Below are positions 36,331-45,167 of a DNA stretch of 64,000 nucleotides, piece by piece. Position numbers and translations under genes: made by a program. Positions within the stretch are counted from its first letter, which is position 1. Each line of letters opens with the position of its first letter. The notes below the pieces were generated by a model. The model did no database searches, was not told where the DNA came from, and was given only the letters and a program-made list of their open reading frames with translations. The DNA is from Sediminibacterium sp. (GTDB lineage Bacteria > Bacteroidota > Bacteroidia > Chitinophagales > Chitinophagaceae): contig NZ_JAUYTR010000011.1 of NCBI RefSeq assembly GCF_030695065.1, positions 372,001-436,000 on the forward strand, given 5' to 3'.

Positions 36331-38592
36331 ATGGATTCAGCCCCAATTCAGTCAATAGAGCCTAGTTTAGCCAAGTACACGCTGAACGAAGAACAGGAGA
36401 AAAAAGAAATCATTCGCCATTATCGCGCATTATTAAAAGCCTTGCGCCCTAAACTTAAAAAAGGGGATAAAGAATTACTAAGAACTGCTTTTGAAATGGC
36501 TGCCAATGCGCACAAAACGATGCGTAGAAAAAGTGGGGAGCCCTATATTCTTCACCCCATTGCAGTTGCCATGATTTGCGTGGAAGAAATTGGGCTTGGG
36601 GTAAGAAGTACCATTTGCGCTTTGTTACACGATACTGTTGAAGACACCGATATTTCCTTGGAAGATGTTGAAATGGAATTTGGTACCGAGATTGCCAAAA
36701 TTGTAGATGGACTGACCAAAATTTCAGGAGTAATAGACACTAATACCAGTCAGCAAGCAGAGAATTTTAAAAAAATTCTTTTAACCTTAACCGATGACCC
36801 TAGGGTTATTTTAATCAAGTTGGCAGACCGCTTGCACAATATGCGAACCTTGGACCATATGAAAAGAGAGAAGCAGTTAAAAATTGCTTCTGAAACGGTT
36901 TGGGTATATGCGCCTCTAGCGCATAGAATGGGTTTGTACAGCATCAAAACCGAACTGGAAGACCTTTCCATGAAATACATGGAACCAGAGGCTTACAAAG
37001 ACATTGCTAAAAAATTATCGGAAACCAAGCGCGAAAGAACCCGTTATATCAACGAATTCATTAGACCTATTCGCGAAAAATTAGTTGCTGCCGATTTTGA
37101 TTTTGAAATTTATGGCAGACCCAAAAGCATACACTCTATCTGGAATAAAATCAAGAAAAAATCGGTGGCTTTTGAAGAAGTGTACGATCTTTTTGCCATT
37201 CGGGTTATTTTGAATGCCCCACCCGAAAAAGAGAAAGAGCAGTGCTGGAAAGTGTACTCTATGATAACCGACGAGTACAATCCCTCTCCTGAAAGATTAA
37301 GAGACTGGTTAAGCAACCCTAAAAGCAATGGTTACGAGGCTTTGCATACCACGGTAATGGGTCCGCAGGGTAAATGGGTGGAAGTTCAAATAAGAACCAA
37401 GCGAATGAATGAAATTGCCGAAAAAGGATTGGCGGCTCACTTCAAATACAAAGAAGGAAAAGATGGAAACGACGAAGACCGTTTTGATAAATGGTTTGGT
37501 CAAATTAGAGAAGTCTTGGGTGCGCCAGATACAGATGGGGTAGATTTTTTACAAGACTTTAAAACTTCTTTTTTAGCAGAAGAAATTTATGTGTATACCC
37601 CAAAGGGGGAAGTGAAGATGTTGCCTACCGGTAGCACCGCGCTTGATTTTGCTTTCTCCATTCACTCCGCTATTGGCACCAAATGTATTGGAGCAAAAGT
37701 GCACCACAAATTGGTGCCTATTGGCCATAAACTAAGAAGTGGTGACCAAATAGAAATCATTACCAGCAATAAACAAAAGCCCTCAGAAGATTGGCTGAAT
37801 ATGGTTGTTACTGCCAAAGCCAAAAATAAAATCAAAGACAGTTTACGCGAAGAGAAAAGAAAAATAGCCGAGGATGGTAAATATGTTTTACAAAGAAGAT
37901 TGGAATCAATTGGGGCAGCTTATAGTCAACATAATATAGATGAACTAATGCAGTTTTATAAGTTAAATTCTGCATTAGACCTGAACTATAAAATTGCTAC
38001 CAAAGCAATTGATTTAAGAGAACTAAAAGACTTTCAAATACTTGGAGATAAAATTGAAATTCCAAAACCCAAGCCTGTTTTTAATGATTTAACTGCTGAC
38101 CCAACAAAACCTATTTCTAAAAAAGATTCCGAATTAATCATTTTTGGCGAAAGCAGTGATAAAATCATGTACACTTTGGCCAAATGCTGCAACCCAATTC
38201 CAGGGGATGACGTGTTTGGGTTTGTGAGCACAGGCAAAGGGTTAATTATACATAGAACCAGTTGTCCCAATGCTACTCAACTGCTGGCCAACTATGGCCA
38301 CCGGGTTGTTAAAACCAAATGGGCCAAGAATAAAGAAATTTCTTTCTTAACAGGGTTAAAGATTGTAGGGCTAGACGACGTAGGTGTTATTAATAAAATA
38401 ACGAATGTAATCAGCGGAGATTTGCGCATCAATATTTCAGGATTAAGCATTGATTCACGAGAAGGATTATTTGAGGGAACTATCAAAGTTTTTGTTCACG
38501 ACAAAGAAGAATTAGAAGAGTTGGTAAATCGATTAAAATCGCTCAATGGAATTCAAACCGTTGATCGTTTTGATACGGAAAAAGAAGGTTAA
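36331..38592 (+). CDS. Bifunctional (p)ppGpp synthetase/hydrolase (Rel/SpoT)
   Basis: A 753-residue stringent-response enzyme. The HD hydrolase domain is intact (YILHPIA and His100-Asp101 in LLHDTVED). The synthetase domain follows (YGRPKSIHSIWNK, then GYEALHTTV). TGS (EIYVYTPKGEVKMLPTGST in parts), a zinc-finger-like segment with CCNPIPGDD and a C-terminal ACT domain complete the architecture. Both activities are therefore expected. It is divergent from the channel-like gene and followed by purA, itself a target of (p)ppGpp in other bacteria. Confidence 0.95.
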   Translation: MDSAPIQSIEPSLAKYTLNEEQEKKEIIRHYRALLKALRPKLKKGDKELLRTAFEMAANAHKTMRRKSGEPYILHPIAVAMICVEEIGLGVRSTICALLHDTVEDTDISLEDVEMEFGTEIAKIVDGLTKISGVIDTNTSQQAENFKKILLTLTDDPRVILIKLADRLHNMRTLDHMKREKQLKIASETVWVYAPLAHRMGLYSIKTELEDLSMKYMEPEAYKDIAKKLSETKRERTRYINEFIRPIREKLVAADFDFEIYGRPKSIHSIWNKIKKKSVAFEEVYDLFAIRVILNAPPEKEKEQCWKVYSMITDEYNPSPERLRDWLSNPKSNGYEALHTTVMGPQGKWVEVQIRTKRMNEIAEKGLAAHFKYKEGKDGNDEDRFDKWFGQIREVLGAPDTDGVDFLQDFKTSFLAEEIYVYTPKGEVKMLPTGSTALDFAFSIHSAIGTKCIGAKVHHKLVPIGHKLRSGDQIEIITSNKQKPSEDWLNMVVTAKAKNKIKDSLREEKRKIAEDGKYVLQRRLESIGAAYSQHNIDELMQFYKLNSALDLNYKIATKAIDLRELKDFQILGDKIEIPKPKPVFNDLTADPTKPISKKDSELIIFGESSDKIMYTLAKCCNPIPGDDVFGFVSTGKGLIIHRTSCPNATQLLANYGHRVVKTKWAKNKEISFLTGLKIVGLDDVGVINKITNVISGDLRINISGLSIDSREGLFEGTIKVFVHDKEELEELVNRLKSLNGIQTVDRFDTEKEG

Positions 38593-38624
38593 ATATTTAA
38601 CCCCAAACTCTTACTCTTATCCCT

Positions 38625-38632
38625 TATTTTTG
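38625..38632 (+). promoter_or_regulatory. -7 promoter box for purA
   Basis: TATTTTTG fits TAnnTTTG exactly and lies 18 bases before the purA ATG. This leaves a leader of roughly 13 bases. Confidence 0.55.
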
Positions 38633-38650
38633 CGCCTTAGACAATAAACT

Positions 38651-39913
38651 ATGGTTGACGTAATATTAGGCTTACAATGGGGCGACGAAGGAAAGGGTAA
38701 AATAGTAGATTATTTTGCCCCTAATTATGATATCGTAGCCCGTTTTCAGGGTGGTCCCAATGCTGGACACACACTTTATGTAGAAGGAAAGAAAATGGTA
38801 TTACACCAAATTCCTTCAGGCATTTTTCATCAGGATAAAGTAAATATTATTGGTGGTGGTGTAGTATTAGATCCTGTTACGCTAAAAAGAGAATGTGATG
38901 CAGTTGCAGCACATGGAATTGATGTAAGAAAAAATTTATTTATTTCAGAGCGTACCAATATTATTATACCTACCCATAGAGCTCTAGATAAAGCATCAGA
39001 ATTATCTAAAGGGGAAAGCAAAATTGGTTCAACCTTAAAAGGAATTGGACCTGCTTACATGGACAAGACTGGCAGAAATGCGTTAAGAGTAGGCGATTTA
39101 TTAGACAAAAACTTTACCAGTCAATACATCAAACTTCGTTTAAAGCACCAGAAATTGTTGGATAATTTTCATTTTATTGAAGATATTTCAACTTGGGAAG
39201 AAGAGTTTTTTGAAGCCTTAGAGTTTTTGAAAACCTTGAATGTGATTAACTGCGAATACTTTGTGAATGACCAAATAACCAAAGGGAAAAAAGTATTGGC
39301 AGAAGGTGCTCAAGGAAGTATGCTAGACATTGATTTCGGCACATTCCCTTTTGTAACTTCATCTAATACCATTTCAGCGGGTGTTTGTACGGGCTTAGGC
39401 GTATCCCCTAAAAAAATAAACGATGTAATGGGTGTATCTAAAGCCTATTGCACTAGAGTAGGAAGTGGTCCTTTCCCAACAGAATTAGAAGATGCTACTG
39501 GTGAAGAATTAAGAAGAATTGGCAGCGAATTTGGCGCTACTACAGGTAGACCAAGACGTTGTGGCTGGATAGATTTAGTAGCATTAAAATACACTTGTAT
39601 GATTAATGGTGTTACTAAAATTATCATGACCAAAGCAGATGTTTTAGATAGTTTTAAAGAATTGGAAGTTTGCACAGCTTACGATGTAAATGGAAAAATA
39701 ACAGAAGAAGTACCTTATCAAATTTCCAGAGCAAAGATCAGCCCTGTGCTTCAATCTTTTAAAGGCTGGAATACAGATACTTCTACCATTAAAACTGCAG
39801 CTGCTTTACCAGCAGAAATGAATACTTATATTGATTTCATCAACAATTATGTGGGTGCACCTGTTAAGTATGTTTCTAATGGACCAGGAAGAGAGCAGAT
39901 AGTTAGCTTGTAG
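38651..39913 (+). CDS. purA: Adenylosuccinate synthetase
   Basis: Joins IMP and aspartate with GTP in the first committed step to AMP. The GTP loop GDEGKGK is at residues 11-17, followed by GGPNAGHT. The central segment EGAQGSMLDIDFGTFPFVTSS (read in pieces) and the C-terminal PVKYVSNGPGR are typical. The length of 420 is normal. It lies 58 bases after relA/spoT. Confidence 0.97.
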   Translation: MVDVILGLQWGDEGKGKIVDYFAPNYDIVARFQGGPNAGHTLYVEGKKMVLHQIPSGIFHQDKVNIIGGGVVLDPVTLKRECDAVAAHGIDVRKNLFISERTNIIIPTHRALDKASELSKGESKIGSTLKGIGPAYMDKTGRNALRVGDLLDKNFTSQYIKLRLKHQKLLDNFHFIEDISTWEEEFFEALEFLKTLNVINCEYFVNDQITKGKKVLAEGAQGSMLDIDFGTFPFVTSSNTISAGVCTGLGVSPKKINDVMGVSKAYCTRVGSGPFPTELEDATGEELRRIGSEFGATTGRPRRCGWIDLVALKYTCMINGVTKIIMTKADVLDSFKELEVCTAYDVNGKITEEVPYQISRAKISPVLQSFKGWNTDTSTIKTAAALPAEMNTYIDFINNYVGAPVKYVSNGPGREQIVSL

Positions 39914-39999
39914 TTTTGGCATTTGATTTGATATTGAAAAATTTATTTGGTTAATACAATTTTGCGTACAAATTTTACGCTCTAAATCTTATTAGAAAT

Positions 40000-40449
40000 A
40001 TGGCAGCGAAGTCTGATAAGGATAAGAAATCCTCTACCCCAAAAGTACCGGCAAAAGTAGCCGCAAGTAAACCGTCTCCTAAAGCAAAGAAAAAGGAAGA
40101 CGATGACGATGATGATGATTTGGAAGACGATGAACCCATTGTGAAGTCTTCTGCTAAAAAAGCAGGCGCAAAATCATCTGCTAAAAAAACTGCGGATGAT
40201 GACGACGAAGACTTAGATGATGAAGCAGATGAAACTGCAGACGACTGGGAGGCTTCTGAAGAAGACGACAGTTGGGATCCTGATTTTGATGAATTTGACT
40301 TACCCAAGAGTAAGGGTAAAAAAGCGACTGGCGGAAAGAAAAAAGAAGAAGAAGAGGAAGACTTTAAAGTAGATGAAGACTTTAAAGAGTTCGATCTTTT
40401 TAATGACAAGAGCGGTGGCTTTGATGATGACGAGGACGACGATTTTTAA
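40000..40449 (+). CDS. Disordered protein with alternating Lys-rich and Asp/Glu-rich blocks
   Basis: A 149-residue protein with almost no hydrophobic core. A basic Ser/Lys/Ala N-terminus is followed by several acidic runs (such as EDDDDDDDLEDDE), Lys-rich spacers and short aromatic motifs (DPDFDEFDL, FKEFDLFND), ending FDDDEDDDF. I do not recognise a family. The opposite charges in blocks resemble polyampholytes that bind RNA polymerase, nucleic acid or basic proteins (inference). It precedes pabB by 14 bases and could be cotranscribed. The start ATG is preceded by TTAGAAAT, with no strong ribosome site. Confidence 0.65.
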   Translation: MAAKSDKDKKSSTPKVPAKVAASKPSPKAKKKEDDDDDDDLEDDEPIVKSSAKKAGAKSSAKKTADDDDEDLDDEADETADDWEASEEDDSWDPDFDEFDLPKSKGKKATGGKKKEEEEEDFKVDEDFKEFDLFNDKSGGFDDDEDDDF

Positions 40450-40463
40450 AAGTTCATACCATT

Positions 40464-41738
40464 TTGAAAAGAACTAAAAAGGTATACCCTGTAAAGGACT
40501 TACCTAATATAAAAGAGCAAATACTGCATTGGGTTAACCATTTCAGTGTTTGCTCTTTTTTAGATAACCACCAGTATGATTCTACTCATCATTCAGTAGA
40601 ATGTATTGCAGCAGCTGGTGAAATATGCAGAATCACAGGCCCTGACACAGCTAAAGCAATTGATGCCTTTTATAAAACCAATCAAGATTGGCTTTTCGGA
40701 CATTTATCATATGAATACAATGCCAAACATTTAGAGGGCACCCAAAAGAAGAACCAAATTCATTTTAGTGATGCCTTCTTTTTTAGACCAGATCACATTT
40801 TAACGCTTAACAATGAATGGCTAACTATTGAAAGCTATTCATTGTTACCTGAAGCAATTTTTGAAGAAATAATTTCAACTAAAAGAGCTAAAAGCAATAT
40901 TGATCCTATCAGCATTACTGCTGGCATGACCAAAGAAAAATATATTGCTACTATTCAACAATTACAAGCCCATATTCAAAAAGGTGATTGCTATGAAATT
41001 AATTTTTGCCAAGAATTTCATTCGCAGAATGCAATAGTTAACCCCATTGCATTGTACCTGAAATTAACCGAATTGTCCCCTACTCCATTTGCCTGCTATT
41101 ACAAAGAGAATAATGCCCATCTAATTTGCGCAAGCCCCGAACGTTGGTTAAAAAAACAGGGGACTCAGATTATTTCTCAACCCATTAAAGGAACTGTAAA
41201 ACGAGCACTAAGTGATGAAGTAAAAGATGCTCAGCTTAAAAATGAACTTTTTCAAAGTAGCAAAGACAGAAGTGAAAATGTAATGGTAGTAGACTTAGTC
41301 AGAAACGACTTTAGTAGGGTATGCAAAGCCGGTACCGTAAAAGTTGAAGAATTGTTTGGCATATACAGCTTCCCTCAAGTACACCAAATGATTTCGACCA
41401 TAAGTGGACAACTAATGGATAATATAGGTGTAAATGAATTGGTAGAAACCGGATTCCCAATGGGTAGTATGACTGGTGCTCCTAAGAAAAAAGTAATGGA
41501 ATTGATTCATCAATATGAACCTATTGAAAGAGGCATTTTTTCTGGAGCAGTAGGCTATATAAACCCAAATAAAGACTTTGACTTTAATGTGGTTATCAGG
41601 AGCTTACTGTACAATTCTCAAACACAATATTTAAGTTATTTAGTTGGTAGCGGCATTACTATTTATAGTAACCCTGAATTGGAATATGAAGAATGTTTGC
41701 TCAAAGCAAAAGCAATGGAAACTGTTCTAGGCAATTGA
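40464..41738 (+). CDS. pabB: Aminodeoxychorismate synthase component I
   Basis: A 424-residue chorismate-binding enzyme for p-aminobenzoate (folate) synthesis. The motif PIKGTVKR carries the Lys characteristic of PabB, where anthranilate synthase TrpE has Ala. Further conserved segments are VMVVDLVRNDFSRVC and PMGSMTGAPKKKVMELI. No glutaminase partner gene is adjacent. The start codon is TTG at 40464, or an alternative further in. The stop overlaps the convergent engB gene by 12 bases. Confidence 0.88.
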   Translation: MKRTKKVYPVKDLPNIKEQILHWVNHFSVCSFLDNHQYDSTHHSVECIAAAGEICRITGPDTAKAIDAFYKTNQDWLFGHLSYEYNAKHLEGTQKKNQIHFSDAFFFRPDHILTLNNEWLTIESYSLLPEAIFEEIISTKRAKSNIDPISITAGMTKEKYIATIQQLQAHIQKGDCYEINFCQEFHSQNAIVNPIALYLKLTELSPTPFACYYKENNAHLICASPERWLKKQGTQIISQPIKGTVKRALSDEVKDAQLKNELFQSSKDRSENVMVVDLVRNDFSRVCKAGTVKVEELFGIYSFPQVHQMISTISGQLMDNIGVNELVETGFPMGSMTGAPKKKVMELIHQYEPIERGIFSGAVGYINPNKDFDFNVVIRSLLYNSQTQYLSYLVGSGITIYSNPELEYEECLLKAKAMETVLGN

Positions 41739-42353
41739 TTCATTTTTCATTTGAATAAATGCCAATATCTCTTCTCTCCCTTGATGTTTTTCGGCACTGG
41801 TAACAAAGTGCTGTGGCAAAAATTGCCAACTGCTTCTAAGGATATCAAAAAAAGCTTGAATATTATTTGCAACAACCGCAGGCTTTTCCTTATCTGTTTT
41901 AGTAAAGACCAAACTAAAAGGAATTTGCCACTTGTCTAATTGGCTAATAAATTCCAAATCAATTTTTTGTGGTTTATGTCTACTGTCTATTAAAACAAAA
42001 ACATTCACCAGGTTTTCTCTTTTACGCAAATAATTTTCAATCATTTGCTCCCATCTTCTTCTGCTACTTTGAGCAACTTTAGCAAAACCATAACCAGGCA
42101 AGTCTACTAAATACCACTTCTTAAACCCTTGATTCAATTTAATACTGCTCTCAATTTCAAAATGATTAATCAGTTGGGTTTTACCAGGTGCAGATGAAGT
42201 TTTAGCTAGCTTATTATTCTTGCACAACATATTGATTAAAGAAGATTTGCCCACGTTACTTCTGCCAATAAAAGCAAATTCAGGTCTATCCGGTGTTGGG
42301 CAGGCTTTATAATCGGCATTAGAGATAACGTATGCAGCTTTCTTAATTTCCAT
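41727..42353 (-). CDS. engB: Ribosome biogenesis GTPase EngB (YsxC/YihA)
   Basis: A 208-residue GTPase needed for late 50S assembly in other bacteria. The P-loop is GRSNVGKSS (residues 30-38), G3 is DLPGYG and G4 is TKTD. I chose the ATG at 42353; the upstream in-frame start at 42407 adds residues that do not belong to the family. A TTAATTTG box (one mismatch) ends 4 bases before this ATG, suggesting a separate, nearly leaderless transcript. Confidence 0.95.
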   Translation of the reverse strand: MEIKKAAYVISNADYKACPTPDRPEFAFIGRSNVGKSSLINMLCKNNKLAKTSSAPGKTQLINHFEIESSIKLNQGFKKWYLVDLPGYGFAKVAQSSRRRWEQMIENYLRKRENLVNVFVLIDSRHKPQKIDLEFISQLDKWQIPFSLVFTKTDKEKPAVVANNIQAFFDILRSSWQFLPQHFVTSAEKHQGREEILAFIQMKNESIA

Positions 42354-42424
42354 CCTGCAAATTAAACAAAAGCCTCCACCTTTACCCATTTGGCCAAGGC
42401 TAAGCATAAATATTAATTTAAAAA

Positions 42425-44635
42425 TTAAAATGCTGCCCTTAAAGAGAGGGATAAATTTCTTCCAGGAGCAGAAATTCCACTAGCAAAATATCGATAATTG
42501 AGGTCGAAGATATTTTCAAGGTTAATTTGCAATTGAACTTGCTTTTTCAATTGAAAAGACGACCTGAAATTAAGGGTATACCAAGCAGGCATGCCATCTG
42601 GGGTAGCATATTGTAAATTATCCTCACCATTTAAATTATATGCTGCCAATCTTTTCCAACCATTGAATAATACAGATAAATCTGCATTCCATTTTAGGCC
42701 TTGGCGTTTTAAAGCAAATCTGCCATAGGTTGGTGGAATATGATCCAAGGGGGTTTTACCGTTTATTGCATCCCTAAATTGCCCTTTAGTAAAATTAATT
42801 ACACCTTCTACTGAAAAAGTTTGACCCATCTGTACAGATGCATTTAAACTAAGCCCATATAAACCTGCCTTGGCTTTATTTTGCAAAGCAAATACGGCAC
42901 TTTTTATACCACTGTAAAAAATACTGTCTTGACCATTAAATAAATATCGATCCAATACCAATGCATTATCAAAAGCTGTGTAAAATACAGCTACTCCATA
43001 ATTAAATGATTTGCTGTATTTATTTAAATTAAACTCAATATTATATGTGTATTCTGGTTTTATGCTGGTGTTGGGCACAACAACTAAACCAGTTCTTGAA
43101 TCAAACACTTTAGCCAAGTCATCTACATTAGGAGAACGAAAACCTGTACTCATTACGAACGCAGCTCTTAAATTGTTTTTTGTGGCATACACAATACCAA
43201 AATTTCCAGTAATTGATTGATTGCTTTGCTCAGCTTTTGTAAATGGGAAACGAGTTAAAGCAGTATCTACAAATTGTGCGTTTAGTTGAACCAGATTAAA
43301 TCGGAGCCCATCGTTGATGGTTAATTGATCTGAAATTTTATACGTATGCTGCGCAAAAATGGCATGTGTAGCCATTGTAGTTGGACCATCAGAATACCTT
43401 GTAGTAATCCTACTTTTTGCACCAGAAACTATTTGCACCCTTTCAGCTGTTGACTTCACATAATTGCTGTATGACTCTGCACCAATATGCAATTCATGTT
43501 TTCCATAATAATGCTTGGCGTCAATATTCAACCCAAAAACATTGATCCGTTCCCACCTAAAATCTTTGTTAGTGCTTTGAAATCTGCGAGATATTCTGCT
43601 TTCTTCCAAGTCTTGAAAACTAGCAGTTATTTTGATATCTTTAAAAAAACCAACTTGGTCTTTAGCTGTTAAATGATAAGCAGCCATATTTCTAATTTGC
43701 GGTCCATAATACCACTCTGCAAAAACTGGTACTGTTCCATTCATTTCTGATAGCCGATCATAACGCGGTATATCGTTGGTATTAGAGAATTGCAAGTTCA
43801 ATACATGTTGTACATTTTTACTTGCTTGGAACAAAAACTTCTGTGTTATATCTACTTGCTTATAGCCAGAACCTATTTGTTTATTGGGGTTAGAATTAGG
43901 TACAACAATATCAATATTTCCAACTCTTTCTACATAAATATTTCTTTTCCCAAAATTGGGATATTCCGGTCGTCTATTACTGCCCTGAATTAAGTCACCA
44001 AAACTTCCATAACTAACCGAAGTAAAAGAAGCCCATTTTTGTCCACCAATATTCAGTTGAATATTGCCCCTTTTTTCTTGCATTGCGCTTGAATAACGTA
44101 GTGTAGCAGCACCGGAAAAATGGGTTTTATAGGTGCTAGACAAAATAGGCTCTTTGGTACTTAAACTAATTACGCCTCCTAATGCATCGCTACCAAATAA
44201 CGTAGAGGAAGGACCATACAATATCTCCATACGATCCAAAACCATATTATCTACGGTGATGATATTTTGTAAATGACCTGCGCGGTAGATGGCATTGTTC
44301 ATTCTTACCCCATCCACCACCATTAAAATTCGACTAGCTTCAAAGCCCCTAATTACTGGGCTACCTCCGCCCTGCTGACTTTTTTGTACAAATAACTTAC
44401 CTGAGTTTATAAGCGCATCAGCCGTATTGAGTTGAAAATTTAGTTGTTCTTTTGTTTTTAAAACATCAATCGTTTGTGCTACTCGCTTAAACTTTTCTGC
44501 AAAACGACTTGAATACACAACAACATCATCTAATAACGTAGTCTTTGCTTTTGTAGTATCACTATTCTGTTGTGCGCTTAGGCCCAGAACATTTAATAGC
44601 ATCACAATGCTTGAAAATATTATCTTTCTACACAT
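42425..44635 (-). CDS. TonB-dependent outer membrane receptor
   Basis: A 736-residue receptor with a signal peptide, a plug domain (visible in GGGSPVIRGFEASRILMVVDGVRMNN in parts and in GPSSTLFGSDALGG) and a barrel ending in a typical SLRAAF. There is no carboxypeptidase-like domain, unlike the other receptor in the window. The layout resembles heme or siderophore receptors, but the substrate is not certain. It follows a heme-binding protein gene. I chose the ATG at 44635, which has AGGTGG 8 bases upstream. An ATG at 44647 is possible. Confidence 0.88.
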   Translation of the reverse strand: MCRKIIFSSIVMLLNVLGLSAQQNSDTTKAKTTLLDDVVVYSSRFAEKFKRVAQTIDVLKTKEQLNFQLNTADALINSGKLFVQKSQQGGGSPVIRGFEASRILMVVDGVRMNNAIYRAGHLQNIITVDNMVLDRMEILYGPSSTLFGSDALGGVISLSTKEPILSSTYKTHFSGAATLRYSSAMQEKRGNIQLNIGGQKWASFTSVSYGSFGDLIQGSNRRPEYPNFGKRNIYVERVGNIDIVVPNSNPNKQIGSGYKQVDITQKFLFQASKNVQHVLNLQFSNTNDIPRYDRLSEMNGTVPVFAEWYYGPQIRNMAAYHLTAKDQVGFFKDIKITASFQDLEESRISRRFQSTNKDFRWERINVFGLNIDAKHYYGKHELHIGAESYSNYVKSTAERVQIVSGAKSRITTRYSDGPTTMATHAIFAQHTYKISDQLTINDGLRFNLVQLNAQFVDTALTRFPFTKAEQSNQSITGNFGIVYATKNNLRAAFVMSTGFRSPNVDDLAKVFDSRTGLVVVPNTSIKPEYTYNIEFNLNKYSKSFNYGVAVFYTAFDNALVLDRYLFNGQDSIFYSGIKSAVFALQNKAKAGLYGLSLNASVQMGQTFSVEGVINFTKGQFRDAINGKTPLDHIPPTYGRFALKRQGLKWNADLSVLFNGWKRLAAYNLNGEDNLQYATPDGMPAWYTLNFRSSFQLKKQVQLQINLENIFDLNYRYFASGISAPGRNLSLSLRAAF

Positions 44636-44671
44636 GCAATCATCCACCTTTAAAATAATAACCCACTTAGA

Positions 44672-45157
44672 TTATTTCTTCTTCATAATTAAACTATCGG
44701 CAGGAAAACGGGCTTTCATCGAATCTCTAACTGCAACAGACCAATCCATCAAAATATTTCTTTCTTCTACGGTAAGTTTGGCATCCCTATGCACAACAGT
44801 ATAAGATTCTAAAGGCATTTCTCCCCCTTTAACTTCATCAAAAACTTCTTCTAATTTATGGAATTGCTTAGCTAATTTGTAAGTAGCAAATTCATTGAAA
44901 TTCAGGTGCTTTTTTCCGTCCTTTACATGGTCGTTTAACCACCAAGCAATTGGCTGAACTTCTGCATACCAAGGATAAACAGTGCTATTACTATGACAGT
45001 CATTACAAGCTTTCACTAAAATTTGTTCTACATTATCAGGCACAGGATACAAGGAGCTGATGTCATTTTCTTTATTACCTGAATTGTTTTTTTCTGGTCT
45101 AAAAGCTTGTAGAACAAGTAAAACAACTAATAATGCTAAGAGCAATTTTTTAAACAT
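44672..45157 (-). CDS. Exported heme-binding domain protein (CxxCH)
   Basis: A 161-residue protein with a membrane anchor or signal helix (residues 3-18). One c-type heme motif, CNDCH (residues 51-55), is followed by the segment STVYPWYAEVQPIAWWLNDHV read in pieces, which is typical of the haem_bd (PF14376) family. It probably works in electron transfer or heme handling at the periplasmic side. It lies 10 bases after gpmI and 36 bases before the TonB receptor gene, in one transcript. Confidence 0.85.
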   Translation of the reverse strand: MFKKLLLALLVVLLVLQAFRPEKNNSGNKENDISSLYPVPDNVEQILVKACNDCHSNSTVYPWYAEVQPIAWWLNDHVKDGKKHLNFNEFATYKLAKQFHKLEEVFDEVKGGEMPLESYTVVHRDAKLTVEERNILMDWSVAVRDSMKARFPADSLIMKKK

Positions 45158-45167
45158 GGTTTGCTTT

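Noticed and set aside
39975-40409. Long minus-strand open frame rich in Ser opposite the charged protein gene
   Set aside because: It is the mirror of GA-rich Asp/Glu/Lys codons, which read as Ser, Phe and Leu on the other strand. There is no start context or promoter of its own.
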